From Gammaproteobacteria bacterium (GTDB lineage: Bacteria; Pseudomonadota; Gammaproteobacteria; Steroidobacterales; GCA-2729495): a DNA stretch of 46,252 nt. The stretch spans positions 1-46,252 of the forward strand of contig VGVH01000019.1 in assembly GCA_016874095.1 (NCBI GenBank), given 5' to 3'. The notes under the pieces are model-generated. The model had not been told where the DNA came from. It saw nothing but the letters and a program-made list of their open reading frames with translations, and made no database searches. Positions 26,537 to 35,577 of this stretch are shown one piece after another (within the stretch, counting starts at the first letter, position 1; every line of letters begins with the position of its first letter). Made by a program: the position numbers and the translations under genes.

Positions 26537-26758
26537 TCAGGCCGCCTTTTTTGCAGTGCGCTTGTCGGCAACCGCCACCTGGGCCGCGTCCTGCGCCGCC
26601 CGGGCGATCTCCGCGTACTCCTGGGTGCGCTTGACGAGCTTCTCGCCGCAAGCGCGGGTATTGGCGATCTGCTTGCCGACATAGTCGTTGGCATGGGCGA
26701 CCTGCACGGGAAGGCGGGCCTGCTCGACGGCGAACTCTATGTAGTCGCCCAGAACCGC
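26537..26758 (-). pseudogene. Phasin-like C-terminal remnant (5' end missing)
   Basis: One minus-strand frame encodes 73 residues rich in Ala, Gln and Glu, including DYIEFAVEQARLPVQVAHA, KQIANTRACGEKLVKRTQEYAEIARAAQ and a KRTAKKAA tail, the amphipathic helical character of phasin C-termini. A TAG codon (26761-26759) closes the frame immediately upstream and there is no ATG. Only an internal GTG could initiate, without a visible Shine-Dalgarno. The stop of the AEC permease gene lies only 37 bp further upstream, so the N-terminal part has been lost. The intact downstream terminator and neighbouring phaR support the identification, but phasins diverge fast and a profile search is needed. Confidence 0.6.
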
Positions 26759-26797
26759 CTAGGGTTAACCAAATTTATATTGCTTTACCGGAAACAC

Positions 26798-27676
26798 CTA
26801 TCCGAGCGCGAAGGCCACCAGGGCCGGCAAAGTGAGGAAAGACACCGCCGTGGAGGTCACGATCGCGCTGGCAACCTCCTCCGGGTGGCGCTCGTATCGA
26901 GCGGCAAAGAGATAATTGAAAATCGCCACCGGCATCGCGCTCTGGATAAGAAGCACGCCGCGCTGTGTGCCCTCGAGCCCAAGAGCCTCGACCAGTCCCA
27001 GAGCGAGGAGGAACCCGCAGACGATGCGGGCGACGCCCAGTCCAGTGGCAACTGGCAGGTTAGAGGGCCTGATCGTGGCCAGCGCATGCCCGAGCGCCAG
27101 CAACATCATCGGAATCGCCAGGCCGCCCAGGAGACCCACCGTATTCGTTGCCCATAGCGGAAGGCGCACACCGGCCATGTGCATCAACAAGCCGAGCGCC
27201 GCCGCATAGATCACGGGTGTTCGCAGCAGCGTGCTCCATGCAGATTGACGTCCCTGGAACAGCGGGCCGAAGACGAATTGCCCCACGGAGCCCACCAGAA
27301 CATGTCCCACCCCCAGGCCCAACCCCTCCGGCCCGAATGCAAACATGCACAGCGGCAACCCGACATTGGTCGCGTTACCGAACATCAGCACCGGAAGATA
27401 ACTGCGAGCGGGCTGACCCAGCAGCCGCAGTGCTGCGCCTCCCACAACGGCGCAACCGAGGTGCACGGCAACGCCCAGCGCCACCATCAGCAGGAATCCA
27501 TCGTCACCCGGGGGCAGGCCAGCGATCCCCTGGAGGATCAGGCAGGGAGTCCCGATATTCATGATGAGCCGGGTCATGAATTCCCGGTCGAGCGGCACTT
27601 TGAGCCAGGCCCAGACCAGGCCGACGAGCGTGCACACCACGACCGGCAAGATGATTGGAAGCAGCTGCTGGAACAA
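26798..27676 (-). CDS. AEC family permease (auxin efflux carrier superfamily)
   Basis: A 292-residue inner-membrane protein with about ten hydrophobic helices in two five-helix halves, the layout of AEC transporters (malonate, malate and other small-acid carriers). Recognisable segments are LPVVVCTLVGLVWAWLKVPLD, NIGTPCLILQGIAG, MFGNATNVGLPLC (the conserved Asn-Gly/Pro crossing region) and MPVAIFNYLFAARY near the C-terminus. A longer frame begins further upstream, but the TTG at 27676 has GGAG seven bases before it and starts directly ahead of the first helix, so it is preferred. Divergent from the dienelactone hydrolase gene. The transported compound is unknown. Confidence 0.85.
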   Translation of the reverse strand: MFQQLLPIILPVVVCTLVGLVWAWLKVPLDREFMTRLIMNIGTPCLILQGIAGLPPGDDGFLLMVALGVAVHLGCAVVGGAALRLLGQPARSYLPVLMFGNATNVGLPLCMFAFGPEGLGLGVGHVLVGSVGQFVFGPLFQGRQSAWSTLLRTPVIYAAALGLLMHMAGVRLPLWATNTVGLLGGLAIPMMLLALGHALATIRPSNLPVATGLGVARIVCGFLLALGLVEALGLEGTQRGVLLIQSAMPVAIFNYLFAARYERHPEEVASAIVTSTAVSFLTLPALVAFALG

Positions 27677-27807
27677 CAGGATCTCCGTAGGGCTGCGTAT
27701 CCTACTCGAAGCGTCCACAGCACAGCCGCACACCGGGTTACGATCCCCCGCCGCCGAGCTACCATGGGGGGCGCAGATGCCTGCCACGCAGAAGAAGACA
27801 GCGAACT

Positions 27808-28470
27808 ATGGCCGAATCCGTCACGCTCACCGCCAGCGATGGTCACCGCCTGAACGCCTGGCTCGCTCGTCCTGCCGGCAAGCCGCGCGGCGGGGTAATC
27901 GTCCTGCAGGAAATATTCGGCGTTAACAAGCACATCCGGCGCGTTACCGAGGGTTTCGCCGCTCAGGGTTTCCTCGCGATCGCACCCGCGATGTTCGATC
28001 GCGTTCGCACCGGCGTGGAACTGGGCTACACAGATTTCCAGCCCGGCCGGGACCTGGTCGGCGCACTCGAAATCGGCAAGATCGTTCTCGACCTCACGGC
28101 AGCGACCCGGGCCGTTGCGAGCGCGGGGAAAGTTGGCGCCGTCGGCTACTGCTGGGGCGGAGCGCTGGCCGACCTCGCAGCGTGCGAGTCACCGGTTTCG
28201 GCAGCGGTCTCCTACTACGGCCGGCACACGCTGACCTGGCTGGAGCGAAAGCCGAAATGCCCGGTGATGTACCACTGGGCAAAGCTGGATCCGGTCATAC
28301 CCCCAGCGATGATGGAGGAGATTCGCGCGGGACGGCCTGCGGGGGAGCACCACGTCTATGACGCAGCCACGCACGGCTTCAACTGCGATGACCGACACGA
28401 GTTTCACCCGGCGAGCGCCGCACTTGCGCTCGAGCGGACACTGGATTTCTTTTCCCGACACCTGTCCTGA
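27808..28470 (+). CDS. Dienelactone hydrolase family protein
   Basis: This 220-residue cytoplasmic alpha/beta hydrolase has the dienelactone-hydrolase triad: nucleophile Cys115 in GYCWGG, Asp161 in KLDPVIP and His189 in ATHGFNC. The N-terminal VIVLQEIFGVNKHIR is also family-typical (Glu36 equivalent, which positions the cysteine). Classical members open dienelactones in chloroaromatic breakdown, but most chromosomal homologues have unknown substrates. The gap to the next gene is 55 bp. Its neighbour is a UbiD-type decarboxylase, which fits a broadly aromatic or unsaturated-acid context without proving it. Confidence 0.92.
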   Translation: MAESVTLTASDGHRLNAWLARPAGKPRGGVIVLQEIFGVNKHIRRVTEGFAAQGFLAIAPAMFDRVRTGVELGYTDFQPGRDLVGALEIGKIVLDLTAATRAVASAGKVGAVGYCWGGALADLAACESPVSAAVSYYGRHTLTWLERKPKCPVMYHWAKLDPVIPPAMMEEIRAGRPAGEHHVYDAATHGFNCDDRHEFHPASAALALERTLDFFSRHLS

Positions 28471-28525
28471 TCACGCACTTGGGAATCACCCGCAGTCGGA
28501 ATCAGCGACCACGGAGAATTGACCT

Positions 28526-30208
28526 GTGAAGAAGCCGACGGACGAACTGCCGCCACTCGATCGACGGAGCCTGATCACTGCCGCAGCCGCCATGGCAGCA
28601 GCGGCGGTCACGCCTCCCGCTCTCAGCGCGGAAACCGAAAAGGCGCTGCAACTCGCTGCAGCCAACCGCAACTCGAGCCGCCGCAGCAAGATGAAGTTTC
28701 CCTGCGACACGATGCGCGACTGGATACAGCTGCTGGACGACTATGGTCTCTTGATGCGCCTGCCGCGCCTGGACCAGGACGCCTACGAGGTGACGGCGCT
28801 CGCCTATCGCCTGATGGACATGTTCGGCTGGTACGGCGCACCGGCTGTGCTGTGCGACGAAGTGAAGATCGACGGCAAGTGGGTGAAGGGCCCGTTGATC
28901 GTCAACCACCAGGGACACTGGGACACGGAAGCCATGCTGTTCGGCATGGAGCCCGGCGACCTGCCAGCTGGCCATGGCTCGCACATGTACCAGCGGGTCA
29001 TCGACCACTTCATCAAGATAGTCGACGAGGCCGGTGGCAAGGTACCGGCCATCCCGCCGGTCGTGATTCCGCGCGAAAAGGCACCGGTCAAATCGGTGAT
29101 CCTGACCGGCGACGCCATCGACCTCACGAAGTTTGCCTTCATCCAGTCGAACCCCGCCGATGCAGGGCGCTACGTGAACACGGGTTCCGTTTTCACGTCA
29201 GACCCTGAGCTCGGTATGAACTACGGCACCTACCGCTGCCAGATTCGCGGCAAGAACATCCTCGGCGTAAATCCCGAGCCGGGGCAGCGCGCGTGGAAGA
29301 TGTTCACGGAGCAGCGCAAGCGCGGTGAGAAATTCGCCAAAGTGTCGATCGTCGTCGGCCAGGACCCCATGGTGTGGATGATCTCGGGTTCCGCGCTCAC
29401 CAAGGGCAATCGCGATGACGAGCTCGCACTCGCCGGCGGGCTGCGCGGCAAGCCGGTCGAGGTGGTGAAGTCGGAAACCAACGACCACATGATTCCGGCA
29501 CATGCCGAGATGGTGATCGAGGGCGAAGTCCCGCTGCAGGAGGGTGACCTGCCCGAAGGCCCGTTCGGCGAGATGTACGGCTACCTGGGCCTGAAAAAAG
29601 ATGAGAATTTCTGGATGCGGGTCACCTGCATCACCCATCGCCCGCAGCCGTGGATCATCAACCAGTTCACGGGCGTCACCCGCGGGTTCTGTACTGCGCC
29701 AACGGAGGCGTTCGCCCTCTACCGGTTCAGGAAGATGCTGCCGGGCATCGTCGGCATGCACAGCCCGGTGGAAGCCACCGGCTGGGGCATCGTCAGCATC
29801 GACAAGACGAAACCGGGCCAGGGGCTCGAGATCGGCCGACGCGTCGCGCAGATCATCGGACTCTACAAGGTCGTGGTGGTGGTCGACAAGGACATCGACA
29901 TCTTCGATCGCACCGAGGTGATGCACATCATCGGCTCGCGCTGGCAACCGTACCCCGCAGCGGAGATCATCCAGTCGGCCAATGGCATGCCGCTCGATCC
30001 AAGCTCACCGAATCGGCCGAAATCGAGTAAGATCATCATCGACGCGACGAAGCAGTGGCCGGAAGAAGGCGGGCCGAATGTGTACCCGGAGCTGAACCGG
30101 GATCTGCTGAACAAGCTCGCGCCTGATTCCTTCAAGCTCGTCGACGCCCAGTGGGACAAATATGTCAGGGCGTGGAAGAAGGACGGCTGTCCACCGCGCT
30201 ATCCATAA
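28526..30208 (+). CDS. UbiD-family prenyl-FMN decarboxylase with Tat-like leader
   Basis: A 560-residue protein. Residues about 57-560 form a UbiD-like (de)carboxylase: NYGTYRCQIRGKNILG containing Arg237, and HAEMVIEGEVPL with Glu328, Glu332 and Glu334, correspond to the prFMN-site Arg and Glu pair; GPFGEMYGYLG and VVVVDKDIDIFD are also typical. Family members reversibly (de)carboxylate aromatic or unsaturated acids using prenylated FMN made by UbiX. Unusually, the first 35 residues read LDRRSLITAAAAMAAAAVTP and end ALSAET, a twin-arginine followed by a hydrophobic stretch and an AxA site. The GTG start with GGAGA upstream supports this leader; an internal ATG (MKFPCDT, residue 56) would yield a cytoplasmic form. 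No ubiX is in the window. Confidence 0.88.
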   Translation: MKKPTDELPPLDRRSLITAAAAMAAAAVTPPALSAETEKALQLAAANRNSSRRSKMKFPCDTMRDWIQLLDDYGLLMRLPRLDQDAYEVTALAYRLMDMFGWYGAPAVLCDEVKIDGKWVKGPLIVNHQGHWDTEAMLFGMEPGDLPAGHGSHMYQRVIDHFIKIVDEAGGKVPAIPPVVIPREKAPVKSVILTGDAIDLTKFAFIQSNPADAGRYVNTGSVFTSDPELGMNYGTYRCQIRGKNILGVNPEPGQRAWKMFTEQRKRGEKFAKVSIVVGQDPMVWMISGSALTKGNRDDELALAGGLRGKPVEVVKSETNDHMIPAHAEMVIEGEVPLQEGDLPEGPFGEMYGYLGLKKDENFWMRVTCITHRPQPWIINQFTGVTRGFCTAPTEAFALYRFRKMLPGIVGMHSPVEATGWGIVSIDKTKPGQGLEIGRRVAQIIGLYKVVVVVDKDIDIFDRTEVMHIIGSRWQPYPAAEIIQSANGMPLDPSSPNRPKSSKIIIDATKQWPEEGGPNVYPELNRDLLNKLAPDSFKLVDAQWDKYVRAWKKDGCPPRYP

Positions 30209-30220
30209 CCGGAGTACGAC

Positions 30221-30607
30221 ATGGCCCTGGTACACGCTGTCATCACGCTTGCGCTGATCGAGTTCTTCGTTTTCTCCATCCTGGTCGGGCGCGCCCGCGT
30301 CCAGTACAAGATCGAGGCGCCGGCGATCACCGGCCACCCGATTTTCGAGCGCTACCACCGGGTCCACTACAACACGATGGAGCAGCTGGTACTGCTGATC
30401 CCGTCGATGCTGATCTTCGCGAGCTATGTCAGCGAATCGATCGCAGCAGTCCTGGGCGTAGTCTTTATCATCAGCCGCGTGGTCTACCTTCGCGGCTACG
30501 TGGCCGACCCGAAGAAGCGCGGCGCCGGCTTCGGGCTGTCGACTCTGCCGGTGATGATCCTGCTGGCCGGCGGGTTGATCGGGGCAGTCCGCCAGGCCCT
30601 GGCCTGA
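30221..30607 (+). CDS. MAPEG family membrane protein
   Basis: A 128-residue protein with four hydrophobic helices. The MAPEG signature is present: FERYHRVHYNTMEQLVLLIPSM, in which the Glu, Arg, Asn and Glu-Gln positions correspond to the glutathione-binding and catalytic residues of microsomal glutathione transferase-like enzymes. Bacterial members are poorly characterised, with glutathione conjugation or peroxidase roles proposed. It begins 12 bp after the UbiD-family gene with GGAG in front of the ATG, so the two are almost surely cotranscribed. It converges on the M48 protease gene. Confidence 0.9.
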   Translation: MALVHAVITLALIEFFVFSILVGRARVQYKIEAPAITGHPIFERYHRVHYNTMEQLVLLIPSMLIFASYVSESIAAVLGVVFIISRVVYLRGYVADPKKRGAGFGLSTLPVMILLAGGLIGAVRQALA

Positions 30608-30620
30608 CGGCTGCCACTGC

Positions 30621-32552
30621 CTAGCCGTTGCCCGTCGATACGAGCGGCGGCAGCGGACAGTGCAGCAGCGCGCAGACGACGCGCAGCAGTTCCGCTTCGC
30701 TCACCGTGACCACGCCGTCATGGCGGATCGTCGAGGTGACAGCTTCTATCAGGCGGCGCTTCTCTTCCGGCGGCAAGCCGTCAAGGCACCGCAGTGAGCG
30801 CAGGAACGTGGCGGTCCATGCGGCGACAGGCTCGATCGGCGTCGATGCCTTGAGGCCCAGGCGGATCATCCCCTCGCGAAACGCGCTGGAGCGGACGGCG
30901 GCATCCGCATGGCCATGCGTAGCGAGTATGGTCAGCAATGCACGTGCTTCCGCAACTGCCGCCCGCAATTTCACCGGGCGCACGCGAGCTGCTGGATTGG
31001 TTTCTTCAGCGAGATAGGTGCGCGCCAGCAGGCCGAGTGCGAACTCGAAAATCGCACGCTCGCCGTCGATGTCGCACAGCGCATCGATGCACTCGAGCAA
31101 CGCCGTGCGGGCGTTGCTTGGCAGGAGTTGCAACGCCGGCACCAGCCGACCGAGCAGCGGCAGTCTCTGGCCCGGCGGCAGGCGCAGAACAGCCGGGGCC
31201 AGACTCCCGGCCTCTTGGGCTATCGCATCACCAAGCTGGCGGCGAATAACAGTGAGCTCCCGTTCCCGGGTTTCCTGATCCGGGTCGAGTGTGAGCGCGA
31301 ACAGTGCTCCTGCCGCCCGGATCGTCTGACGTGGTGTGTTCGACCACTCGGCCTCCAGCGCGGCTCGCAACCGGCGGGCTTCAGCGATTTCCCTGCCCCC
31401 GAAGTTCGCAACCCGTCCGGAAACTTCGGACGGTTCAATACGCAGGAATTGGCTGGCGAGCGATGCGGGCTCGTTGAATGACCTGGGCACCGCTTCGTCC
31501 CGGACGACTCGCAGAACCGCCAGCGGCTGAGGGCCTACTTCGCGCCGTATTGCCGAGCCAGTCTCGAACGTGGGATCGATCGCCCGGATGCGCTCGGCGA
31601 GCGGGGGATGCGTGGCAAACCACTGCGTGATCCCCGGCGCAAACAGCATGTGCGCGGCAGACTCCGCCTCGGGGTGGCGGAGCCGCGATGTCGCGACCTG
31701 GCCGATTTTCAAGAGCGCGTTGCGCAGTCCCGTCACGTCGCGGTTGAACTGCACTGACGATGCATCGGCAAGGAACTCGCGCTGCCTGGACACCGCCGCC
31801 TGTATCAGGCGACCAAAGAACACGCCGATGTAACCCAACACCATCAATGCCATCGCTGCGAGGAACACGAAAGCAACGCCGCGTCCATCGCCGGACCGTG
31901 ACCGCCGGCCACCGCCCACGCCCCGCAGGATCGTCCGCCCCGCGACGGCGAGGACGAGCAAGCCATGCAGCAGCCCGATCAGGCGCATATTCAGCCGCAT
32001 GTCGCCGTTCAGGATGTGGCTGAACTCGTGACCTATGACACCCTGCAGTTCAGCGCGGTCCAGTTGATCGAGCGCGCCTCGGGTCACAGCCACTGCTGCG
32101 GTTGCCGGCGAGTAACCGGCAGCGAACGCATTGATCCCGTCCTCTTCGTGCAACACGTACACGGCAGGAACAGGCACACCGGAGGCAATTGCGAGTTCCT
32201 CCACGACGTTGACGAGGCGCTGCTCCGCCGGATCAGTCGTGTCCGCCTGTACCCTTTGCCCCCCGAGCGCGCGGGCCACCACACCACCGCCGCCTGCCAG
32301 CGACATGGTTTTGTACAGGCTCGCCGATCCGATGAATGCGAGCACGGCAAGACTGGTCACCCAGACGGCTCCGGGATGCTGTGCTGCCCATGATCCGGCT
32401 GCCAGCGCGGGGCCGCCTTCGCCGAACGCTGCGATGAACGTCAGGACGACCAGATTCACCGCGACAACGATCGCCGCCACAGCTGCGATAAACAGCACAA
32501 CGAGCCAGCGACTGCGCCGACGCGCCTCCCTCTGCCGCGCCCAGAAGTCCAT
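30621..32552 (-). CDS. M48 family metalloprotease (HtpX-like) with C-terminal extension
   Basis: A 643-residue membrane protein. Two N-terminal helices (about 15-45 and 60-85) precede the M48 zinc protease domain with HEFSH (His175, Glu176, His179) and the downstream REFLADASSVQF segment that supplies the third ligand. Two more hydrophobic stretches follow the HExxH motif (LIGLLHGLLVLAVAG and VFLAAMALMVLGYIGVFFG). The last 300 or so residues are a soluble helical domain absent from standard HtpX (about 290 residues); it recalls TerB-like or tellurite-resistance helical domains, but I cannot name it. LemA is encoded 19 bp upstream on the same strand, the common LemA/M48 pair, suggesting envelope quality control. 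Confidence 0.9.
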   Translation of the reverse strand: MDFWARQREARRRSRWLVVLFIAAVAAIVVAVNLVVLTFIAAFGEGGPALAAGSWAAQHPGAVWVTSLAVLAFIGSASLYKTMSLAGGGGVVARALGGQRVQADTTDPAEQRLVNVVEELAIASGVPVPAVYVLHEEDGINAFAAGYSPATAAVAVTRGALDQLDRAELQGVIGHEFSHILNGDMRLNMRLIGLLHGLLVLAVAGRTILRGVGGGRRSRSGDGRGVAFVFLAAMALMVLGYIGVFFGRLIQAAVSRQREFLADASSVQFNRDVTGLRNALLKIGQVATSRLRHPEAESAAHMLFAPGITQWFATHPPLAERIRAIDPTFETGSAIRREVGPQPLAVLRVVRDEAVPRSFNEPASLASQFLRIEPSEVSGRVANFGGREIAEARRLRAALEAEWSNTPRQTIRAAGALFALTLDPDQETRERELTVIRRQLGDAIAQEAGSLAPAVLRLPPGQRLPLLGRLVPALQLLPSNARTALLECIDALCDIDGERAIFEFALGLLARTYLAEETNPAARVRPVKLRAAVAEARALLTILATHGHADAAVRSSAFREGMIRLGLKASTPIEPVAAWTATFLRSLRCLDGLPPEEKRRLIEAVTSTIRHDGVVTVSEAELLRVVCALLHCPLPPLVSTGNG

Positions 32553-32571
32553 TCCGCGCCGCCGTCCCGGC

Positions 32572-33156
32572 TCAGCTGAAACTCACCGCCGGCACTTCGC
32601 GCTTGGCCGCGCTTTCGATCTCCAGCAGCTGCATCGGCGCGAAATTGAAGTTTCCGGCAATGAAATTGTTGGGAAACACTTCGCGGGTATTGTTGTACGT
32701 CATGACCAAGTCGTTGTATGCCTGCCGTGCAAACGCCACCTTGTTCTCGGTAGTCGTCAGCTCCTCGGAAAGCTGCATCATCGTCGTGTTGGCCTTCAGA
32801 TCCGGATAGGCCTCGGCCAGGGCAAACAGGCGACCGAGCGCACCCGTCAGCTGGTTTTCGGTGACGGACAGCTGTCCGACTGCAACGGCATTCGCGGGAT
32901 CGGCAGCGGCGGCCTTCAGGCCGGAAACCGCCGCGTTCCGCGCCACGATGACTGCTTCCAGCGTGGTTCTCTCGTGCTGCAGGTAGCCCCTGGCGACTTC
33001 GACGAGATTCGGCACGAGGTCATGCCGACGCGTGAGCTGAACGTCGATCTGGGCGAAAGCGTTCTTCGCGGCGTTGCGACCTGTCACCAGCCGGTTGTAG
33101 ATGCTGACGAGATACAGAAGCAGCAGAACGATGAAAGCGATGACGCCCAGGATCAT
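32572..33156 (-). CDS. lemA: LemA family protein
   Basis: A 194-residue protein with one N-terminal transmembrane helix (about 2-18) and a long helical bundle. Typical motifs are IYNRLVTGRNAAKNAFAQIDVQLTRRHDLVPNLVEVARGY, FALAEAYPDLKAN, and VFPNNFIAGNFNF. LemA proteins are membrane-anchored with a mostly helical extracytoplasmic part; the molecular function is unsettled, but they recur next to M48 proteases. The downstream M48 gene starts 19 bp after its stop. Confidence 0.95.
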   Translation of the reverse strand: MILGVIAFIVLLLLYLVSIYNRLVTGRNAAKNAFAQIDVQLTRRHDLVPNLVEVARGYLQHERTTLEAVIVARNAAVSGLKAAAADPANAVAVGQLSVTENQLTGALGRLFALAEAYPDLKANTTMMQLSEELTTTENKVAFARQAYNDLVMTYNNTREVFPNNFIAGNFNFAPMQLLEIESAAKREVPAVSFS

Positions 33157-33196
33157 TGCGGCTCTCCACGGTTCAGATGCTTCAAGTATCTCAGAT

Positions 33197-34045
33197 TCAC
33201 CCGCCGACGACCGTGTTGTGCAGGACCCCGATCCCCGGTATTTCGACGTCCAGTGAGTCGCCCGGGCGGAGAAAGACCGGCGGCTTCCTCGCGAACCCGA
33301 CGCCGCTCGGCGTGCCTGTACTGATCACGTCACCGGGCTCCAGCAACATGACCGTGCTGATGTAGGACACCAGCGCTGGTACGTCGAAGCACATGTCCGC
33401 AATCGGCGCCTGCTGCATGACTTTCGCGTTCAGCCGCGTCTCGATTCGCAGGCTGGAGGGATCCGGTATTTCGTCGGCGGTGACCATGCAGGGACCGAAG
33501 GCACCGCTGCGCGGAAAATTCTTTCCGGAAGTGAACTGGCTGGTGTGCCGCTGGTAGTCCCGCACGGAGCCATCCATGAGGATGGAGTATCCGGCAATGT
33601 ACGACAGGGCATCTGCTGCTGCGACTTCATGTGCCCGTCGACCGATGATGACGGCGAGTTCGCCTTCATAGTCGTACTGGCCCGATACACGCGGCGCCTG
33701 GATATGGCCGCGGTCTCCGACCAGTGTGTCGGGAAAGCGAACGAACAGTGTCGGATAGGCGGGCCGCTCATGGCCCATCTCGCGCATGTGCGCCAGGTAA
33801 TTGATACCGACGCACAGAATCTTGCCGGGCAGCGGAATGGGCGGCTCAGGCTCGACGGAGGTAAGCGGCCGCACCCATGGGTTGGACCTTGCCGCCGCTG
33901 CAGCCTCAGCCAGGACATCCGCGGCGAGCGCGGCGCGAAGGTCCGGGTAGCGAGCTGCGAACAACGGTCCAACCGGCCGCACGCCCTCGTCGGTCAGCAG
34001 GCCATATCCGGCTACGCCATCCGATCTGAAACTGAGCCATTTCAA
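33197..34045 (-). CDS. Fumarylacetoacetate hydrolase family protein
   Basis: A 282-residue FAH-fold, divalent-metal-dependent enzyme. Family motifs seen are ILCVGINYLAHMREMG, the metal-binding DYEGELAVIIGR, GYSILMDGSVRDYQ, SGKNFPRSGAFGP and the C-terminal ISTGTPSGVGFARKP. The family includes hydrolases of C-C bonds in aromatic breakdown, 2-keto-3-deoxysugar and oxaloacetate-related enzymes, so the substrate is open. The start is a TTG at 34045, supported by GGAGG eight bases upstream. Divergent from gabD with a 74-bp gap that must hold both promoters. Confidence 0.9.
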   Translation of the reverse strand: MKWLSFRSDGVAGYGLLTDEGVRPVGPLFAARYPDLRAALAADVLAEAAAAARSNPWVRPLTSVEPEPPIPLPGKILCVGINYLAHMREMGHERPAYPTLFVRFPDTLVGDRGHIQAPRVSGQYDYEGELAVIIGRRAHEVAAADALSYIAGYSILMDGSVRDYQRHTSQFTSGKNFPRSGAFGPCMVTADEIPDPSSLRIETRLNAKVMQQAPIADMCFDVPALVSYISTVMLLEPGDVISTGTPSGVGFARKPPVFLRPGDSLDVEIPGIGVLHNTVVGG

Positions 34046-34119
34046 TGCTGAATCCTCCGGCCGACGGGTCGCCACGCTATCATAAGGTTTCCGCTCAACG
34101 ACCCACGCCCGGAGATCCC

Positions 34120-35577
34120 ATGCGACTGTCCGATACAGCGCTGCTGCGCCAGCAGGCATTCGTTGCCGGCCGGTGGGTAGGCTCGGCATCTGGCGCGACC
34201 GCGCCGGTACGCAATCCCGCGACCGGCGCGACACTGGGCACGGTTCCGAAAATGAATGCGCTGGACACGCGCACGGCGATCGCGGCTGCGGCAGATGCAA
34301 TGCCGGCGTGGCGTGCGCTGCTTGCCAAAGAGCGCGCTGCGATCCTGAAGCGAATGCATGCCCTGATGCTGCAGCACCAGGAGGATCTCGCGACCATCAT
34401 GACGGCAGAGCAGGGAAAGCCGCTTGCCGAGTCGCGCGGGGAGATCGCCTACGCGGCCTCCTTCCTGGAGTGGTTCGCCGAGGAAGCCCGCCGAGTCTAC
34501 GGAGACGTCATCCCCGGCTACGCGAAAGACAGGCGCGTGCTGGTGATCAGGCAGCCGGTTGGCGTCGTGGCATCCATCACGCCCTGGAATTTCCCTGCGG
34601 CGATGATCGCCCGGAAAATCGGCCCGGCGCTCGCCGCCGGCTGCACGGTGGTTGCGAAGCCGGCGCTGGAGACGCCCTACTCGGCGCTGGCCATGGCGGA
34701 ACTGGCGCAGCGCGCGGGATTACCCTCGGGTGTACTCAACATCGTCACCGGTCCCGGACCGGAAATCGGTTCGGAGTTCACCGCCAACCCGCTGGTGCGG
34801 AAGCTCACATTCACCGGCTCAACCGCTACGGGCAAGCTGCTCATCGCGCAGTGCGCTGCAACCGTCAAGAAGGTGTCGATGGAACTGGGCGGCAACGCGC
34901 CGTTCATCGTCTTCGACGACGCCGACCTAGACGCAGCCGTGACCGGGGCGATGGCAAGCAAGTATCGCAACACCGGGCAGACCTGCGTATGTGCGAACCG
35001 CTTGCTGGTCCAGGATGGTGTCTACGATGAATTCGCGCAGCGCCTTTCGACCGCGGTAGCGAAACTCCGGGTGGGTGATGGCCTTGCAGGGGAGACCGAC
35101 CAGGGCCCGCTGATCGATTCGCGTGCGGTGGCAAAGGTCGAGGCACACATCGCCGACGCGGTCGCCCGGGGCGCCCGGGTGATGGTCGGCGGACGGCGCC
35201 ATTCACTGGGCGGCACTTTCTTCGAGCCGACCATACTTGCCGATGTAACCGCTGATATGCTCGTCGCCCGCGAGGAAACCTTCGGCCCGGTCGCCCCGCT
35301 GTTCCGGTTTCGCACGGAGGCTGAAGCGATACGCATGGCCAACGACACAGAGTTCGGCCTGGCGGCCTACGTGTATACACGCGAACTCGGCCGCAGCTTC
35401 CGGGTGTCGGAAGCACTCGAGTACGGCATCGTTGGATTGAATACCGGAATCATCTCGACCGAGGTCGCGCCCTTCGGTGGCATCAAGGAATCCGGTAACG
35501 GCCGCGAGGGCTCGCGCTACGGCATCGAGGACTATCTCGAGATGAAGTACATCGCGATTGCGGGTGTGGACGCATGA
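34120..35577 (+). CDS. gabD: Succinate-semialdehyde dehydrogenase (NAD(P)+)
   Basis: This 485-residue aldehyde dehydrogenase has the GabD size. Visible are SITPWNFPAAMIARK, LTFTGSTATGKLL, the general base Glu255 in MELGGN and catalytic Cys289 in GQTCVCANR, whose neighbouring Cys291 gives the C-x-C pattern of redox-sensitive SSADH enzymes. It oxidises succinic semialdehyde to succinate, ending GABA or 4-hydroxybutyrate breakdown. The ATG at 34120 has GGAG six bases upstream. The end overlaps the MATE gene by 4 bp (ATGA), so the two are translationally coupled, an unusual partner. Confidence 0.92.
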   Translation: MRLSDTALLRQQAFVAGRWVGSASGATAPVRNPATGATLGTVPKMNALDTRTAIAAAADAMPAWRALLAKERAAILKRMHALMLQHQEDLATIMTAEQGKPLAESRGEIAYAASFLEWFAEEARRVYGDVIPGYAKDRRVLVIRQPVGVVASITPWNFPAAMIARKIGPALAAGCTVVAKPALETPYSALAMAELAQRAGLPSGVLNIVTGPGPEIGSEFTANPLVRKLTFTGSTATGKLLIAQCAATVKKVSMELGGNAPFIVFDDADLDAAVTGAMASKYRNTGQTCVCANRLLVQDGVYDEFAQRLSTAVAKLRVGDGLAGETDQGPLIDSRAVAKVEAHIADAVARGARVMVGGRRHSLGGTFFEPTILADVTADMLVAREETFGPVAPLFRFRTEAEAIRMANDTEFGLAAYVYTRELGRSFRVSEALEYGIVGLNTGIISTEVAPFGGIKESGNGREGSRYGIEDYLEMKYIAIAGVDA

